Shown: in pieces, positions 1 to 7,810 of the stretch
Layout: each line of letters opens with the position of its first letter
Numbering within the stretch: position 1 is the stretch's first letter
Assembly: GCF_026735165.1 (NCBI RefSeq)
Contig: NZ_JAPQES010000001.1
Span: 186,001 to 250,000 of the forward strand
DNA from: Clostridium ganghwense
GTDB lineage: Bacteria; Bacillota; Clostridia; Clostridiales; Clostridiaceae
Length of the DNA stretch: 64,000 bases
Direction: 5' to 3'
The notes under the pieces: generated by a model
Databases searched by the model: none
What the model was told of the DNA's origin: nothing
Seen by the model: the letters and a program-made list of their open reading frames with translations, nothing else
Program-made: the position numbers and the translations under genes

Positions 1-661
1 CTTCTATCTTTTCTCTATTATCTGGAGCATAAACTATCTTTACAAGCGTACATCCATAGTACTTAATCTTTTCTTTTAAAACAGGAGCAAATTTATCTTC
101 TATTCTGCCTTCATACACTTCTGTACCTGTTATAATAACTCCAACCTTTAAATTCTTGATTTCTTTTATGCTAACAACTTGTCCCATTGTTTTACATATA
201 TTTTCTACTTTTTTTATTTTTTCATTTTCTATAACTAAAGGTATTGCTCTTGTTGCCGCAACAGCCTGATTTTCTTCAACTAATGTGTTATTATGAAGTG
301 TTGCTAAAGTTAGAGAACCAATATCATTAATAGCAGTTAAAGCCTCTAAGTTTATTTTCAGTACACCTCTTCTTTTAGCTTTAAATTGTATTTTTCCCTC
401 TGCTGGTCCTTTAAGATAAATGCTATCCCCCACTGCTGACTTAGCAATTCTCTCAGCAGCTTCATTTTCATGAACTTGATTTTCTGATAACTCTATAACA
501 TTGATATGATTTTTTCCACTGCTTTTTAATAACTCTACATCCTCTTCTTTAATAATATGTCCCTTTCTAAAAACAGGTCCTTTAAATTCTCCTGGGACAA
601 TTCTAGTTAAATCATGTACTAATACTGTTCCTACTGCATCTTCTACTCTAATTTTTTTCAT
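1..661 (-). CDS. Molybdopterin-binding protein, MoeA/MogA-like (3' end outside window)
   Basis: An open frame reads leftwards from an ATG at 661 and runs off the window edge, giving 220 residues without a stop. The N-terminus begins MKKIRVEDAVGTVLVHDLTR, the opening typical of clostridial molybdopterin-binding proteins related to MoeA. Around residues 172-190 a GVIITGTEVYEGRIED stretch resembles the start of the MPT-binding (MoCF) domain, where GTGxEL/GSEL-like turns grip the cofactor. A GAGGTGAT ribosome site precedes the ATG. Known relatives handle molybdopterin in Moco maturation, and this class is commonly found beside molybdenum hydroxylases, which fits the xdh genes in this window. It has its own promoter at 801-829. 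The function is inferred from family resemblance, and the C-terminal domain cannot be seen. Confidence 0.8.
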   Translation of the reverse strand, partial: MKKIRVEDAVGTVLVHDLTRIVPGEFKGPVFRKGHIIKEEDVELLKSSGKNHINVIELSENQVHENEAAERIAKSAVGDSIYLKGPAEGKIQFKAKRRGVLKINLEALTAINDIGSLTLATLHNNTLVEENQAVAATRAIPLVIENEKIKKVENICKTMGQVVSIKEIKNLKVGVIITGTEVYEGRIEDKFAPVLKEKIKYYGCTLVKIVYAPDNREKIE

Positions 662-800
662 TTTAACATCACCTCATTTAATACAATAATTTATTTAAAT
701 TTATAAATATTTTATATTTTTAGACAATTCTAAATATTTGGTGCATATATATGTCGATTAGTGATACATTCAAGCTTGTACTATATTACAATTTAATAGT

Positions 801-829
801 ATTATAACCTATTTTTGATAAATCATCAA
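801..829 (-). promoter_or_regulatory. Sigma-A type promoter for the molybdopterin-binding gene
   Basis: Read on the minus strand, TTGATG (829-824) and TATAAT (806-801) are separated by exactly 17 bases. The predicted start leaves a leader of roughly 130 bases before the ATG at 661. No convincing Moco riboswitch fold was recognised in that leader. Confidence 0.55.
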
Positions 830-852
830 TATTTTTCATAAAATTATATGGG

Positions 853-1740
853 TTATATGTAAAATTTTGTAAAATACATACCAATAAATATTATTATCGC
901 CCCTATACCCTTTACTATTCCAAAAGATTCTCCAATAAATATGTATCCTACAATTATTGTAAATACAGGTGCCATGTTGTTATATAAAGAAGTTCTAATA
1001 CTTCCTACTTGTTTAACACCCCAAATCCATAATACATTCCCTATACACATAGAAACTGCTCCTGAAAAAATATTACTCATCCATCCTGATACAGGTACTG
1101 CTTTCCAATTAACTCCTGTTATATTTTTAAAATTTGCAATAAGAAAGAAAAAAGTAGCTATTGATAGAAAACAAGCTGTTATTTGAATATTTGAATATTT
1201 TTTTAGTAATGGTTTTGAAAATACTGTATAATATCCAAGTGCAAACTGTCCTAGTAAAAGAAACATTCCTCCTTTTATATCTGCATGCGAAATTCTTAAT
1301 TGATGTCCTGAACCTAAAATAATTAATAAAACACCTACAAAAGACAAAACAATTCCCAAAACCATTTTAGGTGTAATCTCTTCAATCTTAAAAATCTTAT
1401 TTATCAAAGCTATACTTATAGGTAGCATTCCAACTATTAGTGACGTATTACCTGCTGTAGTATTATCAATTCCTATAATAAAACCCACTTGATATATAAA
1501 ATATCCAAAGAAACCCAAGCAAAACATTTTCTTTAAATCGCTTTTGTCCATTTTTTTATACGTTTTAGATAAATATAGAATAACCCAACAAAATATGCTT
1601 GCAATTAACATTCTCATAGTATTAAACGACAGAGGTGGTATGTATTTCATTCCTACTTTAACTATAACAGGATTCACTCCCCATAACAGAGCAACAAATA
1701 ATAACACGAAATCAACATATGTAATCTTTATTTTTTTCAT
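853..1740 (-). CDS. EamA/DMT-family transporter (10 transmembrane segments)
   Basis: This is a 295-residue integral membrane protein made of two EamA repeats, with hydrophobic helices along the whole length. The N-terminus (VDFVLLFVALLWGVNPVIVK) and the mid-protein stretch starting around GQFALGYYTVFSKPLLKKY mark the two halves. Drug/metabolite superfamily proteins export amino acids, bases or other small metabolites; the substrate cannot be read from sequence. An upstream in-frame ATG exists, but the start at 1740 is preferred because AGAGGTGAG sits just before it. It follows the carbamate kinase gene on the same strand but is separated from it by a terminator, so it is probably transcribed separately. 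Confidence 0.85.
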   Translation of the reverse strand: MKKIKITYVDFVLLFVALLWGVNPVIVKVGMKYIPPLSFNTMRMLIASIFCWVILYLSKTYKKMDKSDLKKMFCLGFFGYFIYQVGFIIGIDNTTAGNTSLIVGMLPISIALINKIFKIEEITPKMVLGIVLSFVGVLLIILGSGHQLRISHADIKGGMFLLLGQFALGYYTVFSKPLLKKYSNIQITACFLSIATFFFLIANFKNITGVNWKAVPVSGWMSNIFSGAVSMCIGNVLWIWGVKQVGSIRTSLYNNMAPVFTIIVGYIFIGESFGIVKGIGAIIIFIGMYFTKFYI

Positions 1741-1810
1741 AAACTCACCTCTACTGTCCTTCATCTATTCAGTATGATTTTTACTATCATTAAATATTTT
1801 AAGAATTATA

Positions 1811-1838
1811 TAAAAACAACTGCTGAAATTCAACAGTT
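1811..1838 (-). terminator. Intrinsic terminator after carbamate kinase
   Basis: An inverted repeat (AACTGCTGAA with TTCAACAGTT, 1818-1838) is flanked by A-rich and T-rich tracts. It lies about 90 bases past the carbamate kinase stop codon and reads as a terminator on the minus strand, where the T tract follows the stem. Confidence 0.65.
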
Positions 1839-1928
1839 ATTTTTATATCAAATACCAATTTATCGAATTTTCCAAATTGTAATTTTTGTTACTACCTATT
1901 ATTTTATTTTTTAGTATTCTTATATTTA

Positions 1929-2915
1929 TTATTCTTCTGATGCTGCTATTTCTTTTGAAGCTGCTTTACTATTTACTATTCTTGTACCTGTTGAACCCTT
2001 TATAGCATCCTTAGCGTTTTCAAGTGAAGCTATTAAAGAAATTTTATCTTCACCAAATTGAACAAACTTTTTAGCTGCTTCTACTTTAGGAAGCATACTT
2101 CCTGGTGCAAATTGTCCTTCTTCTATATATTTATCTACTTCTTCTAAATTGATTTCTGCTAATTCTTTTTGATTAGGTTTATTGAAGTTTACACATACTC
2201 TATCTACAGCAGTTAATATTAAAAGCATATCTGCATCAATTATTTCTGCTAATTTTTCTGCTGCAAAATCTTTATCTATAACTGCTGGTACACCTTTTAT
2301 TTCTCCCTCTTGATCTATTACTGGCACACCGCCGCCTCCACAAGATATTGTTACTATTCCTGCATTTAACATTGACTTAATTGTATCTTTTTCAACTATA
2401 TCTAATGGTTTTGGAGATGCTACAACTCTTCTATATCCACGTCCTGCATCTTCTTTCATAACATATCCATTTTCTTCTGCAAGCTTTTCTGATTCTTCTT
2501 TTGAATAGAATGATCCTATTGGCTTAGTTGGGTTTTGGAAACCATTATCATTTTTATTAACTAATACTTGAGTTATAACTGTACCCACAGATTTTTTAAT
2601 ATTTCTTTTTCTTAATTCTGTTTCTATAGAATTTTGCAAATGATATCCTATATATCCTTGTGAATAAGCTCCACAAACATCAAAAGGCATAAGCTGATTT
2701 ACTTTAGGATTAAATTTATGTCCGCCTTCTATAGAGCTTAATATTTGTCCAACTTGTGGTCCATTGCCATGTACAATTGAAACCGTATGTCCTTCTTGTA
2801 TTAAATCAACTATAGATTTAGCTGTTTCCTTACATGTAATTAATTGGCTATTTGCAGACGCATCTTTAGGATTTGCTTGAAGTGCATTTCCTCCTAGTGC
2901 TAAAACTATTTTCAT
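1929..2915 (-). CDS. Carbamate kinase (YqeA/ArcC family)
   Basis: This 328-residue amino-acid-kinase-fold enzyme makes ATP from carbamoyl phosphate and ADP, releasing carbamate. Visible motifs are MKIVLALGGNALQ at the N-terminus, VHGNGPQVGQI, and AVIDKDFAAEKLAE followed by LLILTAVDRV, all characteristic of ArcC-type enzymes. It is slightly longer than the usual ~310 residues because of an alanine/serine-rich C-terminal tail. The ATG at 2915 lies one base after the ygeW copy 1 stop codon and uses the GGGGGG run in the last codons of that gene as its ribosome site, so the two are translationally coupled. With YgeW making carbamoyl phosphate, this is the predicted ATP-yielding end of purine catabolism. 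A longer frame reading back into ygeW is rejected as overlap. Confidence 0.93.
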   Translation of the reverse strand: MKIVLALGGNALQANPKDASANSQLITCKETAKSIVDLIQEGHTVSIVHGNGPQVGQILSSIEGGHKFNPKVNQLMPFDVCGAYSQGYIGYHLQNSIETELRKRNIKKSVGTVITQVLVNKNDNGFQNPTKPIGSFYSKEESEKLAEENGYVMKEDAGRGYRRVVASPKPLDIVEKDTIKSMLNAGIVTISCGGGGVPVIDQEGEIKGVPAVIDKDFAAEKLAEIIDADMLLILTAVDRVCVNFNKPNQKELAEINLEEVDKYIEEGQFAPGSMLPKVEAAKKFVQFGEDKISLIASLENAKDAIKGSTGTRIVNSKAASKEIAASEE

Positions 2916-2916
2916 T

Positions 2917-3900
2917 CTATTTCCCCCCCATAGTAAGAACCATAACAGCTTTTGCTGTGTGAATTCTGTTTTCTGCTTCATCATAAACTACTGAGTGAGG
3001 TCCGTCTATTACTGAATCCTCAACTTCGTTGTTTCTGTCTGCTGGTAATGCGTGCATGTATATTGATTCTGGATTTGTAAGTGCCATCATTTCTTCTGTA
3101 CACTTCCATCCTTTGTATGATTCTAATAAATCATCTACAACTGCATCGCTTTGGTTGTTAACCCAGCTTCCCCAGTTCTTAGGAATAACTACATCTGCAT
3201 TTTTGTATGCTTCTTCCATGTTGTGAGTTATTGTGAATGTTCCACCATTTTCTTCTGCATTCTTCTTAGCTTTTTCGATTACCCAATCTGGTAAATCATA
3301 TCCTTCTGGATATGCTAATGTTACATCCATTCCGAATCTTGGGAATAATAATGCTTGTGTTAATGGTACTGATATTGGTTTTTTATGAGTTGTTGCATAT
3401 GCCCAGATTATTGATACTTTCTTGCGTTTTGTATCTCCGAATTTTTCTTTTATTGTCATTAAGTCAGCTAAACCTTGCATTGGATGATATAAATCACATT
3501 GTAGGTTCATTACTGGTACTGATGAATGTTCTGCCATTTCTCTTAAATATTTATTTCCTACTTCCCAGAAACAATTTCTGCATGCTATGCCATGACCAAA
3601 TCTTGAAAGAATTACTGCTGTATCTTTAGCTACTTCTCCATGTGATACTTGCATTGTACTTGTATCTAGATAATTTCCGTGTCCTCCTAATTGTGCTATA
3701 CCTGCTTCCATTGAATTTCTTGTCCTTGTTGATTGTTCAAAGAACATTAAGAACATTGTTTTATATGGTAAATATGGAGTTTCAATTCCCATAGCCATTT
3801 TCTTTTTAAGATCTGAAGAAACCTCTAACATTGTTTCTACTTCTTCTTTACTAAAATCCTCTAAAGTTATAAAGTGTCTTCCTCTAAATACTGTTTGCAT
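2917..3900 (-). CDS. ygeW: YgeW-type (knotted) carbamoyltransferase, copy 1
   Basis: This 327-residue transcarbamylase-fold protein has the carbamoyl-phosphate signature STRTR at residues 57-61, HPMQ at 139-142 and HALPADR at 283-289. The central WAYATTHKKPISVPL and PEGYDLP segments resemble E. coli YgeW rather than ordinary ornithine carbamoyltransferase. It is predicted to move a carbamoyl group between a purine-derived ureido compound and phosphate; the true amino substrate is not known from sequence. It differs from copy 2 by E279 instead of G, and from copy 3 by a few more residues. It is driven by the sigma-54 promoter at 3998-4016 and is cotranscribed with carbamate kinase, the only copy directly coupled to ATP formation. 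Its ribosome site is AAGGGGGA. Confidence 0.9.
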   Translation of the reverse strand: MQTVFRGRHFITLEDFSKEEVETMLEVSSDLKKKMAMGIETPYLPYKTMFLMFFEQSTRTRNSMEAGIAQLGGHGNYLDTSTMQVSHGEVAKDTAVILSRFGHGIACRNCFWEVGNKYLREMAEHSSVPVMNLQCDLYHPMQGLADLMTIKEKFGDTKRKKVSIIWAYATTHKKPISVPLTQALLFPRFGMDVTLAYPEGYDLPDWVIEKAKKNAEENGGTFTITHNMEEAYKNADVVIPKNWGSWVNNQSDAVVDDLLESYKGWKCTEEMMALTNPESIYMHALPADRNNEVEDSVIDGPHSVVYDEAENRIHTAKAVMVLTMGGK

Positions 3901-3997
3901 TATTTTTCCCCCTTAAATTTGTTTTGTAATTTTCGCCAATAGTTTTCTTACCCATTTTAAACCAATAATTTTTTATTTATAACTCTTCTTATAACAT

Positions 3998-4016
3998 TAG
4001 CACTATTCATGCCAAC
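3998..4016 (-). promoter_or_regulatory. Sigma-54 -24/-12 promoter of ygeW copy 1
   Basis: On the minus strand the sequence is TTGGCATGAATAGTGCT. The invariant GG (4013-4012) and GC (4001-4000) are separated by exactly ten bases, the spacing required by RpoN. Transcription would start near 3990, leaving a leader of about 90 bases. Three enhancer palindromes lie upstream. Confidence 0.85.
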
Positions 4017-4090
4017 TTTATTAATACTGTAAATTCTTCTAATCTTTAGTAATTAAGGCGTTTTATTTTTCTTATGAAATAAAAAAAAAA

Positions 4091-4193
4091 TTATCAAAAC
4101 GATAATTTTTTCATACATATATATTTTTTACTGCTACACATATATATGCTAAATATAAATTTATCAAAATAATAAATTTTATCATTTTGGTAA
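4091..4193. promoter_or_regulatory. Three-site enhancer module for ygeW copy 1
   Basis: Three 15-bp palindromes of the form TTATCANNNTGATAA lie at 4091-4105, 4161-4175 and 4179-4193, each with at most one mismatch. Centres are 70 and 18 bp apart. The module begins about 80 bp upstream of the -24 element, a normal distance for a sigma-54 activator. The order (single site near the promoter, pair far) mirrors that at the ygeX, ssnA and purine-permease promoters. Binding by the activator encoded at 29154-30911 is inferred. Confidence 0.75.
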
Positions 4194-4221
4194 ATTTCAT
4201 TTTGTATACTTTTTACATACT

Positions 4222-4289
4222 TTAATATGGAAAAAGATGTAAATTAAAGTGTGTGAAAAACTTAATTTACATCTTTTAAACCATATTAA
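4222..4289. repeat. Long imperfect hairpin downstream of the NCS2 permease
   Basis: An outer stem (TTAATATGG, 4222-4230, with CCATATTAA, 4281-4289) encloses an inner stem (AAAGATGTAAATTAA, 4233-4247, with TTAATTTACATCTTT, 4262-4276). It lies about 130 bases beyond the permease stop codon. It could end the permease transcript or insulate the ygeW1 enhancer module; neither is proven. Confidence 0.6.
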
Positions 4290-4328
4290 GTTATTTACTA
4301 TATTTTTAAATAGTAATATGTAATTTAT

Positions 4329-4363
4329 CATATTCTAACTATTCAAACATATATTTGTGAGAT
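4329..4363. repeat. Left arm of inverted repeat flanking the NCS2 permease
   Basis: The reverse complement of this segment begins ATCTCACAAATATA and continues with TTGAATAGT and AATATG. The same series occurs in direct orientation at 5798-5832 on the other side of the permease gene. Similarity continues a few bases further outwards on both sides. No transposase or clear target-site duplication was seen. Confidence 0.55.
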
Positions 4364-4418
4364 AACTTTTATTGTTATAAATAATTCAAATTATAATTTT
4401 ATTTGCGCATAACTAAAA

Positions 4419-5762
4419 TTAAGCATCAATATTTTGCTTTTCATCTATATTTTTATTTCTTGCAAGATTTTTAGGTAAAATTATATTTAATAATATTGCA
4501 GAAATAGTTCCAGTAGTTACACCCGAACCAAATATTGTTTGAATTGCAGTCGGAAAATTAGTTAATATATCTGGTCTAAATATTACACCTAAACCTAATG
4601 TCAATGAAACAGATACAACCAACATATTTCTTTTATTAAAATCAATTTCTCCTAACATTTTAATTCCAGCACCAGCTATCATTCCAAACATTATTATTCC
4701 TGCGCCACCTAAAACTGGATTAGGCATTGCTGCTACAACTGCTCCAAATTTAGGTATTAATCCAGCTACTATTAGTAAAGCACCTGCTAATATTGCTACA
4801 AATCTGCTAGCTACTCCAGTAACAGTTATAAGTCCTGTACATTGGCTAAAAGTTGTATTAGCACCTGCATTAAATATACCTGCTAACATACTCCCAACAC
4901 CATCACAAAGAACTCCTCTTCCCAGTTCCTCTCCAGAAACTTCGTGTTCACAGGCTGCACCAATTGCTAAAGTATCTCCTACAGTTTCAACTGTAGTAGC
5001 TAAATAAACAGGGATAAAAGCTAGAATTGCAGGTACACTAAAATTAATTCCATATTTAAATGGACGTGGAAATGAAAATATTGAAGCTGAACCTACAGAA
5101 CTTAAATCCAACATTCCAGTAAAAGCTGCTAAAATATATCCACAAACAATTCCTATAACTATAGAAGCTGAACTTACAAATTCATTTCCAAATTGATTTA
5201 ATGCAATGATGATTATCATTACAATAAGTCCAACCACTATATTCTTTATTGAACCATAATTAGGTGTTCCAAAGCCTCCTGCCAACCAATCTATTGCTAC
5301 AGGTATAATTGTCAATCCTATTAAAGTAACTACTGTACCAGTTACTACAGGGGGTAAAAATCTTTTTAATGGTTTAATGAATTGACTTAAAATAACTTCA
5401 ACTAAAGCACCTACTATAGTTGCACAAAATATTGCACCTATGCCGTAATTTTTTCCAACTGTTATAGAAACCCCAACAAAGGCAAAAGATGTTCCCATTA
5501 TAACAGGCAACCTCGAACCAATTTTTCCTACACCTCGGGATTGAACAATAGTTACTATACCTGCAACAAATAAAGCACAACTCACCCAAAAAGTAACTTC
5601 TTGAAATGGAAGTCCCAAAGCTCCTGCAATAACCAAAGGAACAGCCACAATTCCACCAAATCCTGTTAAAATAGTTTGAAATGCTAATAATATTGAAATT
5701 TTTAAAGGTGGTTTCTCGTCAAGCTGATATATTAAATCGCTTTTTTCGTTTTCTATTGACAC
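4419..5762 (-). CDS. NCS2 nucleobase:cation symporter (xanthine/uracil permease family)
   Basis: This 447-residue membrane protein has about 12-14 hydrophobic segments. The family signature appears as FSQCTGLITVTGVASR in the second half, matching the QNxG...TxxxSR motif of UraA/XanP/PbuX proteins. Members import xanthine, urate or uracil with protons or sodium. Its position among purine-degradation genes makes xanthine or urate the likely cargo, but the sequence alone does not decide this. The start is GTG at 5762, supported by AGGGGGAG seven bases upstream. Unlike five other units here it has no sigma-54 promoter or enhancer module; its leader instead carries a G-rich tract (5856-5882). The gene is flanked by 35-bp inverted repeats. 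Confidence 0.88.
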   Translation of the reverse strand: MSIENEKSDLIYQLDEKPPLKISILLAFQTILTGFGGIVAVPLVIAGALGLPFQEVTFWVSCALFVAGIVTIVQSRGVGKIGSRLPVIMGTSFAFVGVSITVGKNYGIGAIFCATIVGALVEVILSQFIKPLKRFLPPVVTGTVVTLIGLTIIPVAIDWLAGGFGTPNYGSIKNIVVGLIVMIIIIALNQFGNEFVSSASIVIGIVCGYILAAFTGMLDLSSVGSASIFSFPRPFKYGINFSVPAILAFIPVYLATTVETVGDTLAIGAACEHEVSGEELGRGVLCDGVGSMLAGIFNAGANTTFSQCTGLITVTGVASRFVAILAGALLIVAGLIPKFGAVVAAMPNPVLGGAGIIMFGMIAGAGIKMLGEIDFNKRNMLVVSVSLTLGLGVIFRPDILTNFPTAIQTIFGSGVTTGTISAILLNIILPKNLARNKNIDEKQNIDA

Positions 5763-5797
5763 ATTTAACTCCCCCTTTTTACCCTAAACAAAAAAAC

Positions 5798-5832
5798 ATC
5801 TCACAAATATAGATTGAATAGTAAAAAATATG
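5798..5832. repeat. Right arm of inverted repeat flanking the NCS2 permease
   Basis: This is the partner of 4329-4363, inverted. About 30 of 35 positions match if one gap on each side is allowed. This arm lies in the 5' untranslated region of the permease, between its start codon and the G-rich tract. Confidence 0.55.
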
Positions 5833-5855
5833 CTAAATACCAAAATGTTAATTAA

Positions 5856-5882
5856 CCCTCCACCTTTCCCGTCCTTCCTCCC
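5856..5882 (-). other. G-rich tract in permease leader (possible RNA G-quadruplex)
   Basis: In the mRNA sense this 27-base tract carries seven runs of two or three G (GGG, GG, GG, GGG, GG, GG, GGG), with no C except one base between the third and fourth runs. Seventeen G in 27 bases is far from the base composition of the surrounding AT-rich DNA. It lies about 95-120 bases upstream of the permease start codon and is not the ribosome site, which is separate. Four runs are sufficient for a two-tetrad quadruplex. Apart from this tract and the repeat arm, the 5763-6077 gap holds only the MOSC terminator. Confidence 0.55.
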
Positions 5883-6029
5883 AATAATTTAAAGATTAAA
5901 AATTTTCGAAAAATTTGTGTATTGATTTAATTTTATTACAAACAATATTGGGTAAATAATACTGTTTTTTACTATATGGCTTTCTATTTTAATTTCACTT
6001 TTAGAAAACGTTTCCATTTTTCTTATAAA

Positions 6030-6060
6030 AAATAATTCACTCTTATAGAATGAATTATTT
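6030..6060 (-). terminator. Intrinsic terminator after the MOSC gene
   Basis: A ten-base stem (AAATAATTCA with TGAATTATTT) is followed on the minus strand by a T run. It lies about 18 bases after the MOSC stop codon. Confidence 0.65.
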
Positions 6061-6077
6061 ACTTCATAAATATTTTA

Positions 6078-6509
6078 TTATTCAATAATTTCTATTTCAT
6101 CACCTGGTTTAATATATCCTTCTTTAAGTACTATTGTAAATATACCTTCTTTTGGCATTATACAATATCCAACCTTTTTTTTAATTTCACAACCTTCATG
6201 GCATTTTTTCCCTATTTGACTTACCTCCATTTCAGTTTCTCCAATTTTTAATTTTGTTCCCACTGGAAGTTTGTAAAGTACTATACCTTCTGTAGTTATA
6301 TTCTCAGCAAAATCTCCTACAGATAACTCTACTCCCATTTTTTTCATTTTATCTATACTTTCTTGTGCAAGAAGACTTACTTGTCTATGCCAATCTCCTG
6401 CATGGGCATCTCCTTCAAGTCCGTGCTTTTTCTTAAAAAAACCTTTTTCAATAGGGCGTTTTACTACACCTTTTGTTTCACTTATGTTAACTGCCACAAC
6501 CTTTGCCAT
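6078..6509 (-). CDS. MOSC-domain protein
   Basis: This 143-residue stand-alone MOSC domain relates to the C-terminal domain of molybdenum-cofactor sulfurases and to YiiM/YuaD proteins. It shows the expected GLEGDAHAG turn near residues 30-38, GDFAENITTEGI at 65-76, and three cysteines at 103, 107 and 116 in GKKCHEGCEI and GYCIMP. Such proteins are thought to bind or transfer sulfur (or selenium) to molybdenum cofactor. Single-domain MOSC proteins often sit beside molybdopterin genes. Here it lies between the permease and ygeW copy 2, with terminators on both sides, so it is probably a single-gene unit. A role in sulfuration or selenation of the two molybdenum hydroxylases is plausible inference. 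Confidence 0.85.
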   Translation of the reverse strand: MAKVVAVNISETKGVVKRPIEKGFFKKKHGLEGDAHAGDWHRQVSLLAQESIDKMKKMGVELSVGDFAENITTEGIVLYKLPVGTKLKIGETEMEVSQIGKKCHEGCEIKKKVGYCIMPKEGIFTIVLKEGYIKPGDEIEIIE

Positions 6510-6565
6510 AACTTTTCCTCCACATTTTAAGAGATTTTATATTTAACTATTTTTATTTGTTATCT

Positions 6566-6592
6566 AAAAAGAGGAGTTATTTCTCCCCTTAA
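6566..6592 (-). terminator. Intrinsic terminator after ygeW copy 2
   Basis: The minus-strand stem AGGGGAG / CTCCTCT with a short loop is followed by TTTTTAG. It lies about ten bases past the ygeW2 stop codon, so copy 2 is a single-gene transcript. Confidence 0.7.
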
Positions 6593-6601
6593 TTTTAGAT
6601 A

Positions 6602-7585
6602 TTATTTTCCACCCATAGTAAGAACCATAACAGCTTTTGCTGTGTGAATTCTATTTTCTGCTTCATCATAAACTACTGAGTGAGGTCCATCTATTACTGA
6701 ATCCTCAACTTCATTGTTTCTGTCTGCTGGTAATGCGTGCATGTATATTGATCCTGGATTTGTAAGTGCCATCATTTCTTCTGTACATTTCCATCCTTTA
6801 TATGATTCTAATAAATCATCTACAACTGCATCGCTTTGATTGTTAACCCAGCTTCCCCAGTTCTTAGGAATAACTACATCTGCATTTTTGTATGCTTCTT
6901 CCATGTTGTGAGTTATTGTGAATGTTCCACCATTTTCTTCTGCATTCTTCTTAGCTTTTTCGATTACCCAATCTGGTAAATCATATCCTTCTGGATATGC
7001 TAATGTTACATCCATTCCGAATCTTGGGAATAATAATGCTTGTGTTAATGGTACTGATATTGGTTTTTTATGAGTTGTTGCATATGCCCAGATTATTGAT
7101 ACTTTCTTGCGTTTTGTATCTCCGAATTTTTCTTTTATTGTCATTAAGTCAGCTAAACCTTGCATTGGATGATATAAATCACATTGTAGGTTCATTACTG
7201 GTACTGATGAATGTTCTGCCATTTCTCTTAAATATTTATTTCCTACTTCCCAGAAACAATTTCTGCATGCTATGCCATGACCAAATCTTGAAAGAATTAC
7301 TGCTGTATCTTTAGCTACTTCTCCATGTGATACTTGCATTGTACTTGTATCTAGATAATTTCCGTGTCCTCCTAATTGTGCTATACCTGCTTCCATTGAA
7401 TTTCTTGTTCTTGTTGATTGTTCAAAGAACATTAAGAACATTGTTTTATATGGTAAATATGGAGTTTCAATTCCCATAGCCATTTTCTTTTTAAGATCTG
7501 AAGAAACCTCTAACATTGTTTCTACTTCTTCTTTACTAAAATCCTCTAAAGTTATAAAATGTCTTCCTCTAAATACTGTTTGCAT
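6602..7585 (-). CDS. ygeW: YgeW-type carbamoyltransferase, copy 2
   Basis: This 327-residue protein is identical to copy 1 apart from G279 in place of E, with the same STRTR (57-61), HPMQ (139-142) and HALPADR motifs. At nucleotide level, differences from copy 1 lie mainly in the last ~250 bases of the gene, while a long central part appears unchanged, which suggests recent duplication or gene conversion. Its upstream region also matches that of copy 1, including the sigma-54 promoter and the whole enhancer module. It is flanked by a terminator and stands alone, without carbamate kinase. It faces away from the 8-oxoguanine-deaminase-like gene. Confidence 0.9.
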   Translation of the reverse strand: MQTVFRGRHFITLEDFSKEEVETMLEVSSDLKKKMAMGIETPYLPYKTMFLMFFEQSTRTRNSMEAGIAQLGGHGNYLDTSTMQVSHGEVAKDTAVILSRFGHGIACRNCFWEVGNKYLREMAEHSSVPVMNLQCDLYHPMQGLADLMTIKEKFGDTKRKKVSIIWAYATTHKKPISVPLTQALLFPRFGMDVTLAYPEGYDLPDWVIEKAKKNAEENGGTFTITHNMEEAYKNADVVIPKNWGSWVNNQSDAVVDDLLESYKGWKCTEEMMALTNPGSIYMHALPADRNNEVEDSVIDGPHSVVYDEAENRIHTAKAVMVLTMGGK

Positions 7586-7718
7586 TATTTTTCCTCCTTT
7601 AAGTTTGTTTTTGATTTTTGTTATTATTGTAAAAAATTAAGTTTCTAAATTTTAATTCCTAGTAAATATAACCCTATAACATATAGCTTTTATATGTATT
7701 TACTACTCATTGATAATT

Positions 7719-7736
7719 AAGCACTATTCATGCCAA
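7719..7736 (-). promoter_or_regulatory. Sigma-54 promoter of ygeW copy 2
   Basis: The minus strand reads TTGGCATGAATAGTGCT, identical in its core to the copy 1 promoter. GG (7734-7733) and GC (7722-7721) are ten bases apart. The leader to the start at 7585 is about 125 bases. Confidence 0.85.
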
Positions 7737-7810
7737 TTTTAAATTCAAGATAAATCCCTGATTTTTCAATACATAAGGCATTTTATTTCTTCCAGCTTAA
7801 ATAAATTTTT

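Noticed and set aside
1929-3900. Carbamoyltransferase plus carbamate kinase as an arginine deiminase pathway
   Set aside because: No arginine deiminase or arginine/ornithine antiporter is present, and the transferase resembles YgeW and sits in a purine cluster.
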